From Roseburia lenta (lineage in GTDB: Bacteria > Bacillota > Clostridia > Lachnospirales > Lachnospiraceae), in NCBI RefSeq assembly GCF_014287435.1, contig NZ_JACOPG010000001.1, positions 62,001-126,000 on the forward strand: 64,000 bases of DNA, written 5' to 3'. Below the pieces are notes generated by a model, which searched no databases, was not told the DNA's origin, and saw only the letters and a program-made list of their open reading frames with translations. The position numbers were made by a program, and so were the translations under genes. Every line of letters starts with the position of its first letter. Position 1 is the stretch's first letter. Positions 1 through 9,390 of the stretch are shown here, one piece after another.

Positions 1-2079
1 CTGGGGATCCGTTACGATAAGCCTTTCCGTAAGTCAGCCAGAATCGTCGGAGATACCATGGGTAAGTATCATCCACATGGTGATTCTTCCATTTATGACG
101 CCCTGGTCGTTATGTCACAGGACTTTAAAAAGGGACTTCCTTTGGTGGAAGGGCATGGTAACTTTGGCTCGATCGAGGGTGACGGTGCAGCGGCAATGCG
201 TTATACCGAGGCACGTCTGCACAAGGTGACCCAGGAGTGTTATCTGGCGGATCTGGATAAGGATGTCGTTGATTTTATTCCAAACTTTGACGAGACGGAA
301 AAAGAGCCGGAAGTCCTTCCGGTCAAGGTGCCAAACCTTCTCATCAACGGTGCGGAAGGTATCGCCGTTGGTATGGCGACCAGTATTCCGCCACATAATT
401 TTGGGGAAGTGGTCGACGGTGTCATTGCCTATATGAAAGACCCGGATATCAATACCCAGCAGATGATGGAATACATCAAGGGACCGGATTTTCCGACCGG
501 CGGTATCGTGGTCAACAAGGATGATCTGCATGCCATTTATGCGACCGGTGTCGGTAAGATCAAGGTGCGTGGCAAGGTGGAGATCGAAAAGGTCAAGGGC
601 GGCAAGGAACGTCTGATCATCACGGAGATCCCATATACCATGATCGGTGCCAATATCGGAAAGTTCTTAAATGACGTATATGGTCTGGTCGAGTCGAAAA
701 AGACGACAGATATCGTTGATATTTCCAACCAGTCTTCCAAAGAAGGCATCCGTATCGTCATTGATCTGAAAAAGGGAGCCGATGCCGAAAATCTCTGCAA
801 TCTGCTCTACAAAAAGACAAGATTGGAAGATACCTTTGGCGTGAATATGCTTGCCGTTGCAGACGGCAGACCGGAGACCATGGGCATTGTCCCGATCATC
901 CGCCATCATGTCAACTTCCAGTATGAATTGGCTACCAGAAAATATACGACCCTGCTTGCCAAGGAACGCCAGAAAAAGGAGATTCAGGAAGGTTTGATCA
1001 AGGCATGCGATGTCATTGATCTGATCATTGAGATCCTGCGCGGCAGTAAGGATATGAAAATGGCAAAAGCATGTCTGGTTGAGGGGATTACCGAAGGCAT
1101 CCGCTTTAAGTCGGAAGTGTCAAAAAGAGACGCCGAAAAACTGCATTTTACAGAACGACAGGCAACTGCCATCTTGGAAATGCGTTTGTATAAACTGATC
1201 GGTCTGGAGATCCAGGCACTCATGAACGACTATGAAAAGACCATGAAAAATATTCAGGAATATTCTGATATCCTGGAAAACCGTGCTTCCATGGCAAAGG
1301 TCATCATGAAGGAATTAAAAGAGTTTAAGAAGGAATATGCCAAGGAGCGCCGCACGGTCATTGATAATGTGGCAGAAGTTGTGGTAGAAGAAAAGCCGAT
1401 CGAGGAAGTGGATGTTGCTGTCATGATCGATCGTTTTGCCTACGGCCGTGTTGTGGATATGCCTACCTTTGAACGCAACAAAGAGGCGGCTGAGGCAGAG
1501 AGCCGCCAGATCATCTTCTGTAAAAATACGGATAAACTGGCACTTTTTACCGATAAGGGACAGATGCATCTGATCAAGGTCTTAGACCTGCCGTTTGGCA
1601 AGTTCCGCGATAAGGGACAGCCGCTGGATAATGTAAGTAACTTTGATGCGAGCAAGGAAGAAAGCCTTTTGATCGCGTCCGTTGCTGCATTAAAAGATAA
1701 AAAACTGGTATTTGCGACCAAGACATCCATGTTAAAGGTAGTCGATGGCGGCGAGTTTGATGTGGCAAAGAGAACGACGGCTGCCACCAAGTTAGCCCCG
1801 GATGATGGTCTGCTTTTAGTCGGAGTCTTAGAAGACCAGGATAGCATTGTCATGCAAAGCGAGAAGGAAATGTTCCTGCGCATTGATACGGCGGCCATAC
1901 CGGAGAAAAAGAAGGGCGCGATTGGTGTCAGGGGCATGCGCTTAGCCGATAAGGATCTCTTGCAGGCTGTCTATCTCTTGCATACAGGTGATAGCAAGAC
2001 GGTCAAAGTCAAGGGCAAGGATGTGGTCTTAAACCGCCTGCACATTGGCAATCGCGATACGAAAGGTGTCAAGAAATAA
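1..2079 (+). CDS. parC: DNA topoisomerase IV subunit A (5'-truncated by window edge)
   Basis: Type IIA topoisomerase A subunit, the DNA-cleaving half of an A2B2 enzyme that decatenates or relaxes DNA. The reading frame is open from base 1, so the N-terminus lies outside the window; 692 residues are visible. The catalytic tyrosine sits in [11 protein letters not shown], preceded by the quinolone-pocket segment [13 protein letters not shown]. The Ser and Asp that commonly change in quinolone resistance are both present, so this looks like a wild-type pocket. The C-terminal part (about 230 residues) is a beta-pinwheel-like region without the GyrA box QRRGGKG, which favours ParC over GyrA. The stop codon overlaps the folC start. 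A GyrA paralogue is the main alternative. Confidence 0.85.
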   Translation: MGIRYDKPFRKSARIVGDTMGKYHPHGDSSIYDALVVMSQDFKKGLPLVEGHGNFGSIEGDGAAAMRYTEARLHKVTQECYLADLDKDVVDFIPNFDETEKEPEVLPVKVPNLLINGAEGIAVGMATSIPPHNFGEVVDGVIAYMKDPDINTQQMMEYIKGPDFPTGGIVVNKDDLHAIYATGVGKIKVRGKVEIEKVKGGKERLIITEIPYTMIGANIGKFLNDVYGLVESKKTTDIVDISNQSSKEGIRIVIDLKKGADAENLCNLLYKKTRLEDTFGVNMLAVADGRPETMGIVPIIRHHVNFQYELATRKYTTLLAKERQKKEIQEGLIKACDVIDLIIEILRGSKDMKMAKACLVEGITEGIRFKSEVSKRDAEKLHFTERQATAILEMRLYKLIGLEIQALMNDYEKTMKNIQEYSDILENRASMAKVIMKELKEFKKEYAKERRTVIDNVAEVVVEEKPIEEVDVAVMIDRFAYGRVVDMPTFERNKEAAEAESRQIIFCKNTDKLALFTDKGQMHLIKVLDLPFGKFRDKGQPLDNVSNFDASKEESLLIASVAALKDKKLVFATKTSMLKVVDGGEFDVAKRTTAATKLAPDDGLLLVGVLEDQDSIVMQSEKEMFLRIDTAAIPEKKKGAIGVRGMRLADKDLLQAVYLLHTGDSKTVKVKGKDVVLNRLHIGNRDTKGVKK

Positions 2080-3359
2080 TGACGTTTGATGATAAGACCC
2101 GTGCTTTTATGGATAAAATTGCAAAAAAAGGCAGTGTCTTAGGGCTGGATGCCATGTGCCTGCTTATGCAGGCTCTGGGCGATCCGCAGGAGCAATTACA
2201 GGTCATCCACGTGGCAGGAACCAATGGAAAGGGTTCTACCTGTGCTATGCTGCAGAGTATTTTATGCCTGCAGGGCTACCGGGTCGGGCTTTATACGTCC
2301 CCGGCAGTCTTTTGCTACGAGGAACGTTTTTCCATCGATGGCGCGTACATAGACGCAGCGACTTTTAATACCTATATGCACCGCATGGAGGATGCCTGGC
2401 AGGAAGTTGAAAGACAGCATGGTGTATGCGCGACCATTTTTGAAGTGGAGACGGCACTGGCATATCTTTATTTTTACGAAGCAGGCTGTGACTATGTCAT
2501 CATGGAAGTTGGCATGGGCGGGGCGACCGATGCAAGCAATGTATTGAACCATAGCCTATGCAGCGTTTTTGCCGCAATCGGCAGAGACCATATGCAGTTC
2601 TTAGGACCGGATCTGGAAAGCATTGCCCGCATCAAGGCTGGCATTATGAAAGCAGGGGGACAGGCTGTTTCCACCTGGCAGGAGCCAAAGGCTGCCAAAG
2701 TCTTAGAGGATGTGGCTAAGGCTGGAAAGACCGGACTTACTTTTTGTGATGAGAGCAAGGTAAAGATAAAGCAAAGAAAGCCGCTCTGTTATGACTATAG
2801 GGAATTTTCGGATATAGAGGTACCCCTGGAGGGCTCCTATCAACTGCAAAACAGTGTCCTGGTCTTAGAGACCATTCGGACCTTGCGCAAACTGGGCGTT
2901 GTTATTTCGGATGCGGCGGTAAAAGAGGGCATGCAAAAGACCGTCTGGCATGGAAGGATGGAGTGCCTTTGTAAGGAACCGCTGATCTATATGGATGGGG
3001 CACACAACCTGCCCGCAGCCAAAAGATTATGGGAAACGCTGGAAAGTGATTTTACAAATAAATCCATAACCTATATAATGGGGGTACTTGCGGATAAGGA
3101 ATACGAGGAAATGCTGGCACTGCTTCTGCCAAGAGCAGGGCATATCTATACGGTCACACCGGACAATGCCAGAGCCTTGCCGGCCGAAAAATTGCAAAAG
3201 ACCATAGAGAATCTTTCCTATGCGGCGCTTGCCTGTCCTTCTTTAGAGGATGCACTTTATCAGGCACTGCAGGCGGGGGATGATATGATCTTAGCCTTTG
3301 GTTCCCTTTCTTATCTGGGAGACTTTAAGAAGATTGTAAAAGCATCTGTAAAGGAGTAA
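2079..3359 (+). CDS. folC: bifunctional folylpolyglutamate synthase / dihydrofolate synthase
   Basis: Adds glutamate to dihydropteroate and extends the polyglutamate tail of folates in the cytoplasm, using ATP. The 426-residue protein has the Mur-ligase-like ATP site GTNGKGS at residues 47-53, the family segment SPAVFCYEERF, and a conserved C-terminal region with YMDGAHN. Length is usual for FolC. The start ATG shares its A with the TAA of the topoisomerase gene, and folE begins 3 bp after the stop, so translation is probably coupled. It is the first gene of the folate cluster. Confidence 0.93.
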   Translation: MTFDDKTRAFMDKIAKKGSVLGLDAMCLLMQALGDPQEQLQVIHVAGTNGKGSTCAMLQSILCLQGYRVGLYTSPAVFCYEERFSIDGAYIDAATFNTYMHRMEDAWQEVERQHGVCATIFEVETALAYLYFYEAGCDYVIMEVGMGGATDASNVLNHSLCSVFAAIGRDHMQFLGPDLESIARIKAGIMKAGGQAVSTWQEPKAAKVLEDVAKAGKTGLTFCDESKVKIKQRKPLCYDYREFSDIEVPLEGSYQLQNSVLVLETIRTLRKLGVVISDAAVKEGMQKTVWHGRMECLCKEPLIYMDGAHNLPAAKRLWETLESDFTNKSITYIMGVLADKEYEEMLALLLPRAGHIYTVTPDNARALPAEKLQKTIENLSYAALACPSLEDALYQALQAGDDMILAFGSLSYLGDFKKIVKASVKE

Positions 3360-3362
3360 GAG

Positions 3363-3917
3363 ATGTTTGATCACGAAAAAATAAAAGAGGGCGTGCGCCT
3401 GATCTTGGAGGGCGTGGGCGAAGACGTGGAGCGCGAGGGACTTTTAGAGACACCGGATCGTGTAGCACGCATGTATGAGGAGATCTTTGCCGGTATGTAT
3501 CAGGATGCCGCAGAGCCGCTTTCCAAGCGTTTTCATGTGGCTGGAAATGAGATGGTCTTGGAAAAGGATATTGTATTTTACAGCACCTGCGAGCATCATC
3601 TGATGCCATTCTTTGGCAAGGCACATGTAGCCTATATCCCAAAGGGCGAGGTCGTGGGACTCAGCAAGATCGCCAGGACGGTTGAGGTCTTTGCAAAAAG
3701 ACCCCAGCTGCAGGAGCAGTTGACGGCACAGATCGCGGATGCTATCAATGAACAACTGCATCCCATGGGCGTTATGGTCATGCTTGAGGCAGAGCATACC
3801 TGTATGACCATGCGCGGCGTCAAAAAGCCGGGCAGCAAGACAGTCAGTTATGTGACAAGGGGCATCTTTGCAGAGGATACGGCACTACAGGATCGTTTTT
3901 TTCAATTAGTAAAATAA
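3363..3917 (+). CDS. folE: GTP cyclohydrolase I
   Basis: Converts GTP to 7,8-dihydroneopterin triphosphate, the first step of folate synthesis. The 184-residue protein has the family zinc ligands Cys76 and His79 in [13 protein letters not shown] and Cys147 in [12 protein letters not shown], so it is the zinc-dependent type IA enzyme. Length matches the family. AAGGAGTAAG precedes the ATG. It lies between folC and an HD hydrolase gene, inside the folate operon. Confidence 0.96.
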   Translation: MFDHEKIKEGVRLILEGVGEDVEREGLLETPDRVARMYEEIFAGMYQDAAEPLSKRFHVAGNEMVLEKDIVFYSTCEHHLMPFFGKAHVAYIPKGEVVGLSKIARTVEVFAKRPQLQEQLTAQIADAINEQLHPMGVMVMLEAEHTCMTMRGVKKPGSKTVSYVTRGIFAEDTALQDRFFQLVK

Positions 3918-3933
3918 AGTTTGGATACGGCAT

Positions 3934-4482
3934 ATGGACACAGTGACACAGGTTTTAGAACATCCCCAATATAAGGCATGCTGCGAGACGATCACGGACT
4001 ACGAAGCAGATAGGACTTATTGCAGACATGATATGGAACATTTTCTTCGGGTAGGACAGATCGCTATTTTGTTGGCAAAAGAAAATGGGCTTTCGATCGA
4101 TGCAGAGGAGATCATGCTTGCAGCCCTCTTTCATGATCTGGGGCGTGCCTTGCAGTATCAGAATGGAATCTCCCATGCAGAATCGTCAGCGATCCTTGCA
4201 GAGGAGATTTTGTTGTCTATTGGCTATGATCCTGCTAAGACAGACAGGATATGTGCAGCGGTGAAATGCCATAGCAAAAGGCAGGATGTCAAGATTCGTT
4301 ATGCCAAGCGTGGCAGCCAAAAGACCTTGGAAGACTTGCTTTCCTTTGCCGATCATTTTTCGAGGGAATGCTTTGCCTGCCTAGCAAGCGATACCTGCAA
4401 ATGGAAAGCAGAAGAAAGGATCGACAGACCCTATTTTGAGATAAAGGAAGATTATGATATAAGAAAGAGAGGCTTGCTATGA
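3934..4482 (+). CDS. HD-domain phosphohydrolase in the folate operon
   Basis: A 182-residue protein of the HD superfamily of metal-dependent phosphohydrolases. Candidate metal ligands are His32 or His36 near RHDMEHFLRV, the His67-Asp68 dyad in ALFHDLGR, and a later His81. It has no signal peptide or membrane segment. The ribosome site is weak. Its 3' end overlaps folP by ATGA, and it lies directly after folE. Between FolE and FolB the pathway needs removal of phosphates from dihydroneopterin triphosphate, and no Nudix gene is present here, so a role at that step is a reasonable inference. The HD enzyme MptB acts on a dihydroneopterin phosphate in archaea. The substrate cannot be read from sequence. 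Confidence 0.8.
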   Translation: MDTVTQVLEHPQYKACCETITDYEADRTYCRHDMEHFLRVGQIAILLAKENGLSIDAEEIMLAALFHDLGRALQYQNGISHAESSAILAEEILLSIGYDPAKTDRICAAVKCHSKRQDVKIRYAKRGSQKTLEDLLSFADHFSRECFACLASDTCKWKAEERIDRPYFEIKEDYDIRKRGLL

Positions 4483-5288
4483 TCATAGGAAATCAGGAAT
4501 TTTTGGAAGAGGGACACACTTATGTCATGGGAATCTTAAATGTGACACCGGATTCCTTTTCGGATGGCGGCAGATATAATCATTTGGACGCTGCCTTAAA
4601 ACATACTGAGCAGATGATAAAAGATGGTGCGGCTATCATTGATGTTGGTGGAGAGTCTACAAGACCGGGACATGAAAAGATCACAGACCAGGAGGAGATC
4701 GACCGCATCCTTCCGGTGATCGAAAAGATCAAGCAGGAATTTTCCGTCCCGGTATCCTTAGATACCTATAAGGCAGCCGTGGCAAAAGAGGGAATTCAGG
4801 CAGGAGCCGATCTTTTAAATGATATCTGGGGTTTACAGTATGATCCTGCCATGGGAAAGATCGTAGCAGACAGCGGTGTCGCTTATTGCCTCATGCACAA
4901 TCGGGATAAGATCACGGAGGAGATGGACGCCGATCTTTTTATCGGGCAGATGAAAGAAGATGCAAAAAGGGCACTGGATGCCGGCATCAAGAAAGAGCGG
5001 ATTATTTTGGATCCGGGGGTAGGCTTTGCCAAGACCCAGGAACAGAACCTTATGACTATCGCAAATCTGGACCGCCTCAAGGCACTGGGCTATCCGGTCT
5101 TACTGGGGACATCCAGAAAGTCTGTGATCGGTTATGTCTTAGATGTGCCGACCGACAAGCGTCTGGTGGGAACTCTGGCGACAAGTGCCGTAGCCGTACA
5201 GACAGGCTGTATGTTCGTGCGTGTGCATGATGTCAAAGAAAATGTGGAATTGATTCAGATGTTAGAACGCATCCGGGAAAGCAGGTAA
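4479..5288 (+). CDS. folP: dihydropteroate synthase
   Basis: Joins 6-hydroxymethyl-dihydropterin pyrophosphate to p-aminobenzoate to form dihydropteroate; this is the sulfonamide target. The 269-residue TIM-barrel protein carries both signature segments, GILNVTPDSFSDGG at residues 18-31 and DVGGESTRPG at 55-64, and a C-terminal SRKS motif for substrate binding. The ATG overlaps the stop of the HD gene (ATGA), and folBK follows after 2 bp, so the genes are probably translationally coupled. Confidence 0.96.
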   Translation: MIIGNQEFLEEGHTYVMGILNVTPDSFSDGGRYNHLDAALKHTEQMIKDGAAIIDVGGESTRPGHEKITDQEEIDRILPVIEKIKQEFSVPVSLDTYKAAVAKEGIQAGADLLNDIWGLQYDPAMGKIVADSGVAYCLMHNRDKITEEMDADLFIGQMKEDAKRALDAGIKKERIILDPGVGFAKTQEQNLMTIANLDRLKALGYPVLLGTSRKSVIGYVLDVPTDKRLVGTLATSAVAVQTGCMFVRVHDVKENVELIQMLERIRESR

Positions 5289-5290
5289 AA

Positions 5291-6118
5291 ATGGAACAGA
5301 TCATAGTAGAAGGATTAGAAGTATTTGGATACCATGGCGTATATGAACAGGAAAAAGAGGAAGGACAGATCTTTGTCGTGAATTGCTGGATTGATACTTC
5401 CTTTGCCGGAGCGATTCATTCCGATGACCTGTCAAATACGGTGGACTATGGAAATGTATGTCTTTTTATCAAAAAATATTTTGCGGAAAATGCACATGAT
5501 CTCTTGGAAAAGGTAGCAGATGAACTTGCAACATCCATCATGTATGCTTTTCCGGGCGTACAAAAGTTAGTTTTAGAGATCAAAAAACCGCATGCACCGA
5601 TTCCTATGGAGTTTGCAAACGTGGGTGTCAAGGTAGAAAAGGCATGGCATCAGGTAGCCCTTGCGATCGGAAGCAATATGGGCGACAAGGAAAAGTATCT
5701 GACCGATGCCATGGAAGAGTTGATCAGTGATCCTAATGTCAGAAATGTCATTGTTTCAGACTATATAGAAACCGAGCCTTATGGATATGTGGATCAGGAT
5801 AAGTTCTTAAATGGGGCAGCGACCATAGAGACCCTTTTATCACCGGAAGACCTGCTTGCCTTTTTACATAGGATCGAGGAGAAAGCAGACCGTAAGCGCG
5901 AGATCCACTGGGGACCACGGACACTGGATCTGGATATTCTTTTGTATGATGATTCCTGCATCCATACCAAAGACCTGATCGTGCCGCATATTGATATGTG
6001 CAACCGCATGTTTGTCTTAGAACCGCTCATGCAGATCGCACCGGGGCTGGTACATCCGGTCAGAAGACGTACCATCTATGATCTCTATTACATGTTGAAG
6101 GAAAAAGAAAATGCGTAA
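5291..6118 (+). CDS. folBK: fused dihydroneopterin aldolase / HPPK
   Basis: A 275-residue fusion. Residues 1-118 are dihydroneopterin aldolase (FolB), with the start LEVFGYHGVYEQEK and the catalytic-region lysine in IKKPHAPIP. Residues 121-275 are 6-hydroxymethyl-7,8-dihydropterin pyrophosphokinase (FolK), with ALAIGSNMGD and the signature WGPRTLDLDILLYDD. The protein therefore covers two successive steps that feed FolP. FolB-FolK fusions are known in Firmicutes. The 3' end overlaps the next gene by 8 bp. Confidence 0.94.
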   Translation: MEQIIVEGLEVFGYHGVYEQEKEEGQIFVVNCWIDTSFAGAIHSDDLSNTVDYGNVCLFIKKYFAENAHDLLEKVADELATSIMYAFPGVQKLVLEIKKPHAPIPMEFANVGVKVEKAWHQVALAIGSNMGDKEKYLTDAMEELISDPNVRNVIVSDYIETEPYGYVDQDKFLNGAATIETLLSPEDLLAFLHRIEEKADRKREIHWGPRTLDLDILLYDDSCIHTKDLIVPHIDMCNRMFVLEPLMQIAPGLVHPVRRRTIYDLYYMLKEKENA

Positions 6119-6761
6119 GTTTCGGACAAACAGACTCTGGCAGATCATTTATCCGATTGTGGTATATTATCTGCTATACAATGTATTTTTCGTGGCACTG
6201 CGCCTGCTTTTTGGCGCACACGCCAGTCATTTGTTTTTGCTGGGGATCGCCAGTCTTTTGACCATACCTTTTTGCTATGGTATTTACAAAAAAGCCCCGA
6301 TCGTGCGGGCAGAAAAAGTCTGGGATAAAGAGACTTTCCCAAGAGAATGTCTGTATATCCTTGGTGTTGTGGCATTGGGACTGATCTTAAATTTCATCAT
6401 TTCCCATACGCCGCTGGTGGCTTATTCTTCCGGCTATGCCCAGGCGAATGCCACGCTTTATGCGGGCGGTCTTTTGACCAAGATCTTTGCAAATTGCATC
6501 AGTATTCCGATTTTGGAGGAACTGGTCTACCGTGGGATCGTATGCGGGCAGTTGAGCCTCTGGTATGACGAAAAAATTGCAGTCATTATTTCTGCATTTT
6601 GTTTTGGTATCATGCACTTTAATGTGGTACAATTCTTATATGGATTTCTGGTAGGGCTTGCGATCGCAACGGTATATATCAAAACGCGCAAACTCTGGGT
6701 CGTTATCGTGGCTCATGGATTGACAAATTTTATCGTTGTCATATTGGCAAGCCTTGGATAG
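6111..6761 (+). CDS. CPBP-family intramembrane metalloprotease
   Basis: A 216-residue polytopic membrane protein of the CAAX protease/bacteriocin-processing (Abi, CPBP) family. The glutamate motif EELVYRG is at residues 136-142 and the second motif FGIMHFN at about 165-171; both lie in hydrophobic segments, as expected for a glutamate-type intramembrane protease. Five to six membrane spans are visible. It overlaps folBK by 8 bp, so it is probably transcribed with the folate genes, but nothing links it to folate chemistry. The substrate is unknown; in other bacteria members act in peptide maturation or self-immunity. Confidence 0.85.
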   Translation: MRKFRTNRLWQIIYPIVVYYLLYNVFFVALRLLFGAHASHLFLLGIASLLTIPFCYGIYKKAPIVRAEKVWDKETFPRECLYILGVVALGLILNFIISHTPLVAYSSGYAQANATLYAGGLLTKIFANCISIPILEELVYRGIVCGQLSLWYDEKIAVIISAFCFGIMHFNVVQFLYGFLVGLAIATVYIKTRKLWVVIVAHGLTNFIVVILASLG

Positions 6762-6800
6762 ATAAGACATTTTTAAAAGAGACATAAGGAGGATCTGATT

Positions 6801-7271
6801 ATGGACGACAGCAAGATCACACTTACCATTGGTAAGCAAAAGAACATTGCACTCATTGCACATGACGGAAAAAAGGCTGAGATCATTGCATGGTGTGAAG
6901 AACACAAAGAAGAATTAAAGAAGCACTTTTTATGCGGTACCGGCACGACCGCGCGTATGATCACAGATCGTACAGGACTTCCGGTACGCGGTTATAACAG
7001 CGGTCCTTTAGGCGGTGACCAGCAGGTAGGAGCCAAGGTCGTAGAGGGCAAGATCGATCTGATCATTTTCTTCTCCGATCCGCTTACGGCACAGCCGCAT
7101 GACCCGGATGTAAAGGCACTGCTTCGTATCGCACAGGTCTATGACATTCCGATCGCCAACAACAAGGCGACGGCTGACTTTATCATCACATCGGATTTCA
7201 TCGACAAGGAATACAATCATGATGTGATCAACTTCAAGAAGAACATTTCAGAGAGAGCAGAAACACTGTAA
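6801..7271 (+). CDS. mgsA: methylglyoxal synthase
   Basis: Converts dihydroxyacetone phosphate to methylglyoxal and phosphate, a bypass that frees phosphate when sugar phosphates accumulate. The 156-residue protein has the phosphate-binding CGTGTTA at about residues 45-51, the catalytic aspartate in [11 protein letters not shown] (Asp73), and the C-terminal [10 protein letters not shown] segment. Length fits the family. GGAGG lies about 8 bp before the ATG. It follows the CPBP gene by 39 bp with no visible terminator. Confidence 0.95.
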   Translation: MDDSKITLTIGKQKNIALIAHDGKKAEIIAWCEEHKEELKKHFLCGTGTTARMITDRTGLPVRGYNSGPLGGDQQVGAKVVEGKIDLIIFFSDPLTAQPHDPDVKALLRIAQVYDIPIANNKATADFIITSDFIDKEYNHDVINFKKNISERAETL

Positions 7272-7289
7272 GACAGTGGGGAGGAATGG

Positions 7290-8027
7290 ATGAGCAAACA
7301 GGATAATCCCAATGTTGTTGGAAATATTGCGATCGTCTTTATGTCGATCCTCTTGATCGCCGTGGGCTGCATCATGTTATTTACGGATGCGGTCAGGATG
7401 ATCTATTTCTGCTACGGTGCCGGTGCCTGTCTTTTGGTATGGGGCATCTGGATGATCAGCCGTTACTTTTTACATAAGGAATTTCAGAGAACGACCAATT
7501 ATGGCTTTTCGGTCGGCACGCTGGTCGTGATCTTGGGAGCCATTGATTTGATCCGTGCACAGGATATTGCGGACTCCATACCCAATTATCTGGGTATCCT
7601 GGTTCTGATCGAGGGCGTTGTCATGTTGCAGAACACCGTCCAGTTAAAGAACTTACATGGAGATCTTTGGATCGTCAGTCTGATCTTTTCCCTGCTTTCC
7701 GTAGCAGGATCGGTTGTCATATTACTGGATATTGGGAATATGATAACAAGGTATGAGACTGCCTTTTATGGTATCCTGATCATGGTTGGTGCATTTGCAC
7801 TCTTATCCCTGTGTTTTGTTGGGGTGAGGACCAAGCATTATCACAAGGAAAGCAAACGGGAGTTGGAACGCAATATCGAAGAATCCGACCAGTGGTTTGA
7901 AGGCAAGCAGGAGACGACCACGGCTATTACGGAGGAAGTGGAAGAGGACCATGCCGATGAGACAGAAAGTGATCCACTGCCGGATACAGATCAAGCGGAT
8001 TCTGCCTTGGTAGAGGAAGAAGTGTAG
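7290..8027 (+). CDS. DUF308-like multi-span membrane protein with acidic tail
   Basis: A 245-residue membrane protein of unknown function. About six hydrophobic spans fill residues 10-180, arranged as repeated pairs as in DUF308/HdeD-type proteins. The last 65 residues are hydrophilic and strongly acidic (many Glu and Asp), probably cytoplasmic. GGGGAGG at 7278-7284 supports the ATG at 7290. It lies between mgsA and a Mbeg1-like gene, 18-21 bp from each, suggesting co-transcription. The family call rests on the overall pattern only. Confidence 0.65.
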   Translation: MSKQDNPNVVGNIAIVFMSILLIAVGCIMLFTDAVRMIYFCYGAGACLLVWGIWMISRYFLHKEFQRTTNYGFSVGTLVVILGAIDLIRAQDIADSIPNYLGILVLIEGVVMLQNTVQLKNLHGDLWIVSLIFSLLSVAGSVVILLDIGNMITRYETAFYGILIMVGAFALLSLCFVGVRTKHYHKESKRELERNIEESDQWFEGKQETTTAITEEVEEDHADETESDPLPDTDQADSALVEEEV

Positions 8028-8048
8028 GATTTTTGAAAGGAGTTTGGC

Positions 8049-9227
8049 ATGGCAAATATTTCGGATTATTTAGATTGGCGTGGTGATATTACCATGGAGA
8101 TTGACCCCTTTAATGAAGTAGATAATCTGGTCTTAGCAGAACTGGCATACACAGATTTTGGCGGCATTGTCCCGGGCTTGAATCAAAAGGGACAATGGAT
8201 CACGATCCGGGAGGCACACGATCGCTTCTTTTCTATGTATTCAGAAGAAGAGATCATGGCGAAGAACTCTACCACCAAGGTCGCACCTTTTTTGATGCAC
8301 AAGATGGTAGCATCTGCACGTTTTCAAAATCTGCGGCTTATGAACTATGTCAATGAGATCGACGAAGAAAATCAGACCCAGTTTTCGGTTTTGTCTTTTC
8401 TTTTAGATGATGACAGGGTCTATGTGGCATTCCGCGGGACGGATAATACCATTGTCGGCTGGAAAGAAGACTTTAATATGTCTTTCCTTTATCAGACGGA
8501 GGGTCAGATCCGGGCAGCCCAGTATCTGAATGACTGCTATGGCGATACTTCTTATGAACTGCTTGTAGGAGGACATTCCAAGGGCGGCAACTTTGCCGTA
8601 TATGCATCTGCATTTTGCCAGCCTGCCATTCAGGATCGCATTACTTGTGTTTATTCCAATGATGGTCCGGGCTTTTTAAAAGAGATCACGACGCAGGAGT
8701 CTTATGAGCGCATTATGCCCCGGGTCGTCAGTACCATACCGGAATCTTCCATTGTTGGCATGCTTTTGGAAAACGAGATGGATCATCGGGTGGTAAAGAG
8801 TTCACAGACCGGCGCCATGCAGCATGATGCCATGTCATGGGAAGTCCTTGGCAACCATTTTGTTTTTGCCGAAAATCTGTCAGAGTCTTCCGTGATGCTG
8901 GATCGTACTTTAAAAAACTGGATCTATGGTCTGAGTGCGGAGGAGAGGGAAGAATTTGTCAATATCTTATTTGGTACCCTGCAATCGACCGGAGCAACGA
9001 CGCTGGACGAACTGACGGCAAACAAATTTTCCATGATGACCAATATCTCTAAGACCCTATCTGCCATGCCGGTGGAAAAGCAGCAGGTCTTAAAGGATGT
9101 CATCTGCCGTTTTGCCTATTCCAGCGGAGAGACCTTTGCAGATAATGTGCAGGAAAAACTCTTTCACAATCCGCTGTCAGAAAGGCTTATGAATACGACA
9201 AAAAGTATTGAGCGTAAGAAAAAGTGA
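8049..9227 (+). CDS. Mbeg1-like (DUF2974) alpha/beta-hydrolase-fold protein
   Basis: A 392-residue soluble protein resembling the DUF2974/Mbeg1-like group common in gut Firmicutes. The nucleophile-elbow motif GGHSKGGN places Ser177 in GHSKG, preceded by the strand AFRGTDNT typical of lipase-fold enzymes (residues 127-134). No signal peptide is visible, so an intracellular esterase- or lipase-like role is possible, but the substrate is unknown. AAGGAG precedes the ATG. It is the last gene before the groE promoter region; the hairpin at 9255-9314 may end its transcript. Confidence 0.75.
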   Translation: MANISDYLDWRGDITMEIDPFNEVDNLVLAELAYTDFGGIVPGLNQKGQWITIREAHDRFFSMYSEEEIMAKNSTTKVAPFLMHKMVASARFQNLRLMNYVNEIDEENQTQFSVLSFLLDDDRVYVAFRGTDNTIVGWKEDFNMSFLYQTEGQIRAAQYLNDCYGDTSYELLVGGHSKGGNFAVYASAFCQPAIQDRITCVYSNDGPGFLKEITTQESYERIMPRVVSTIPESSIVGMLLENEMDHRVVKSSQTGAMQHDAMSWEVLGNHFVFAENLSESSVMLDRTLKNWIYGLSAEEREEFVNILFGTLQSTGATTLDELTANKFSMMTNISKTLSAMPVEKQQVLKDVICRFAYSSGETFADNVQEKLFHNPLSERLMNTTKSIERKKK

Positions 9228-9254
9228 GAAAATAAGAGTATACGTTAGATAAAG

Positions 9255-9314
9255 ATAGGATTCTTGGAATTATTGGATGTGACTAAAGTTGCAACTTGGT
9301 TCTTAGAATCCTAT
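9255..9314. promoter_or_regulatory. long dyad around the groE promoter
   Basis: A perfect 10-bp inverted repeat, ATAGGATTCT (9255-9264) and AGAATCCTAT (9305-9314), surrounds a perfect 12-bp palindrome AAGTTGCAACTT (9286-9297). Pairing continues inward from the outer arms with one mismatch and a few wobble pairs. The palindrome covers the -35 and the right arm overlaps the -10 of groES. It may be a terminator-like hairpin for the upstream gene, a second operator, or both. Confidence 0.6.
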
Positions 9315-9317
9315 TAT
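9289..9317 (+). promoter_or_regulatory. sigma-A promoter of groESL
   Basis: TTGCAA (9289-9294) and TATTAT (9312-9317) with exact 17-bp spacing. The predicted start, near 9324, places the CIRCE element at the beginning of the transcript, the usual arrangement for HrcA control. Confidence 0.7.
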
Positions 9318-9328
9318 ATGAATTGTGG

Positions 9329-9355
9329 TTAGCACTCGTACAAAGTGAGTGCTAA
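9329..9355. promoter_or_regulatory. CIRCE element (HrcA operator)
   Basis: Perfect inverted repeat TTAGCACTC - 9 bp - GAGTGCTAA, matching the CIRCE consensus with no mismatch. It lies 35 bp before the groES start and identifies groESL as an HrcA-repressed heat-shock operon. HrcA itself is not in the window. Confidence 0.97.
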
Positions 9356-9390
9356 CAAAGAATGAGAGAAATATAAGGAGGCATATAGAA

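Noticed and set aside
9349..9390. Upstream in-frame GTG as groES start
   Set aside because: It lies inside the CIRCE repeat; the ATG at 9391 has AAGGAGG at the right distance and gives the standard GroES N-terminus.
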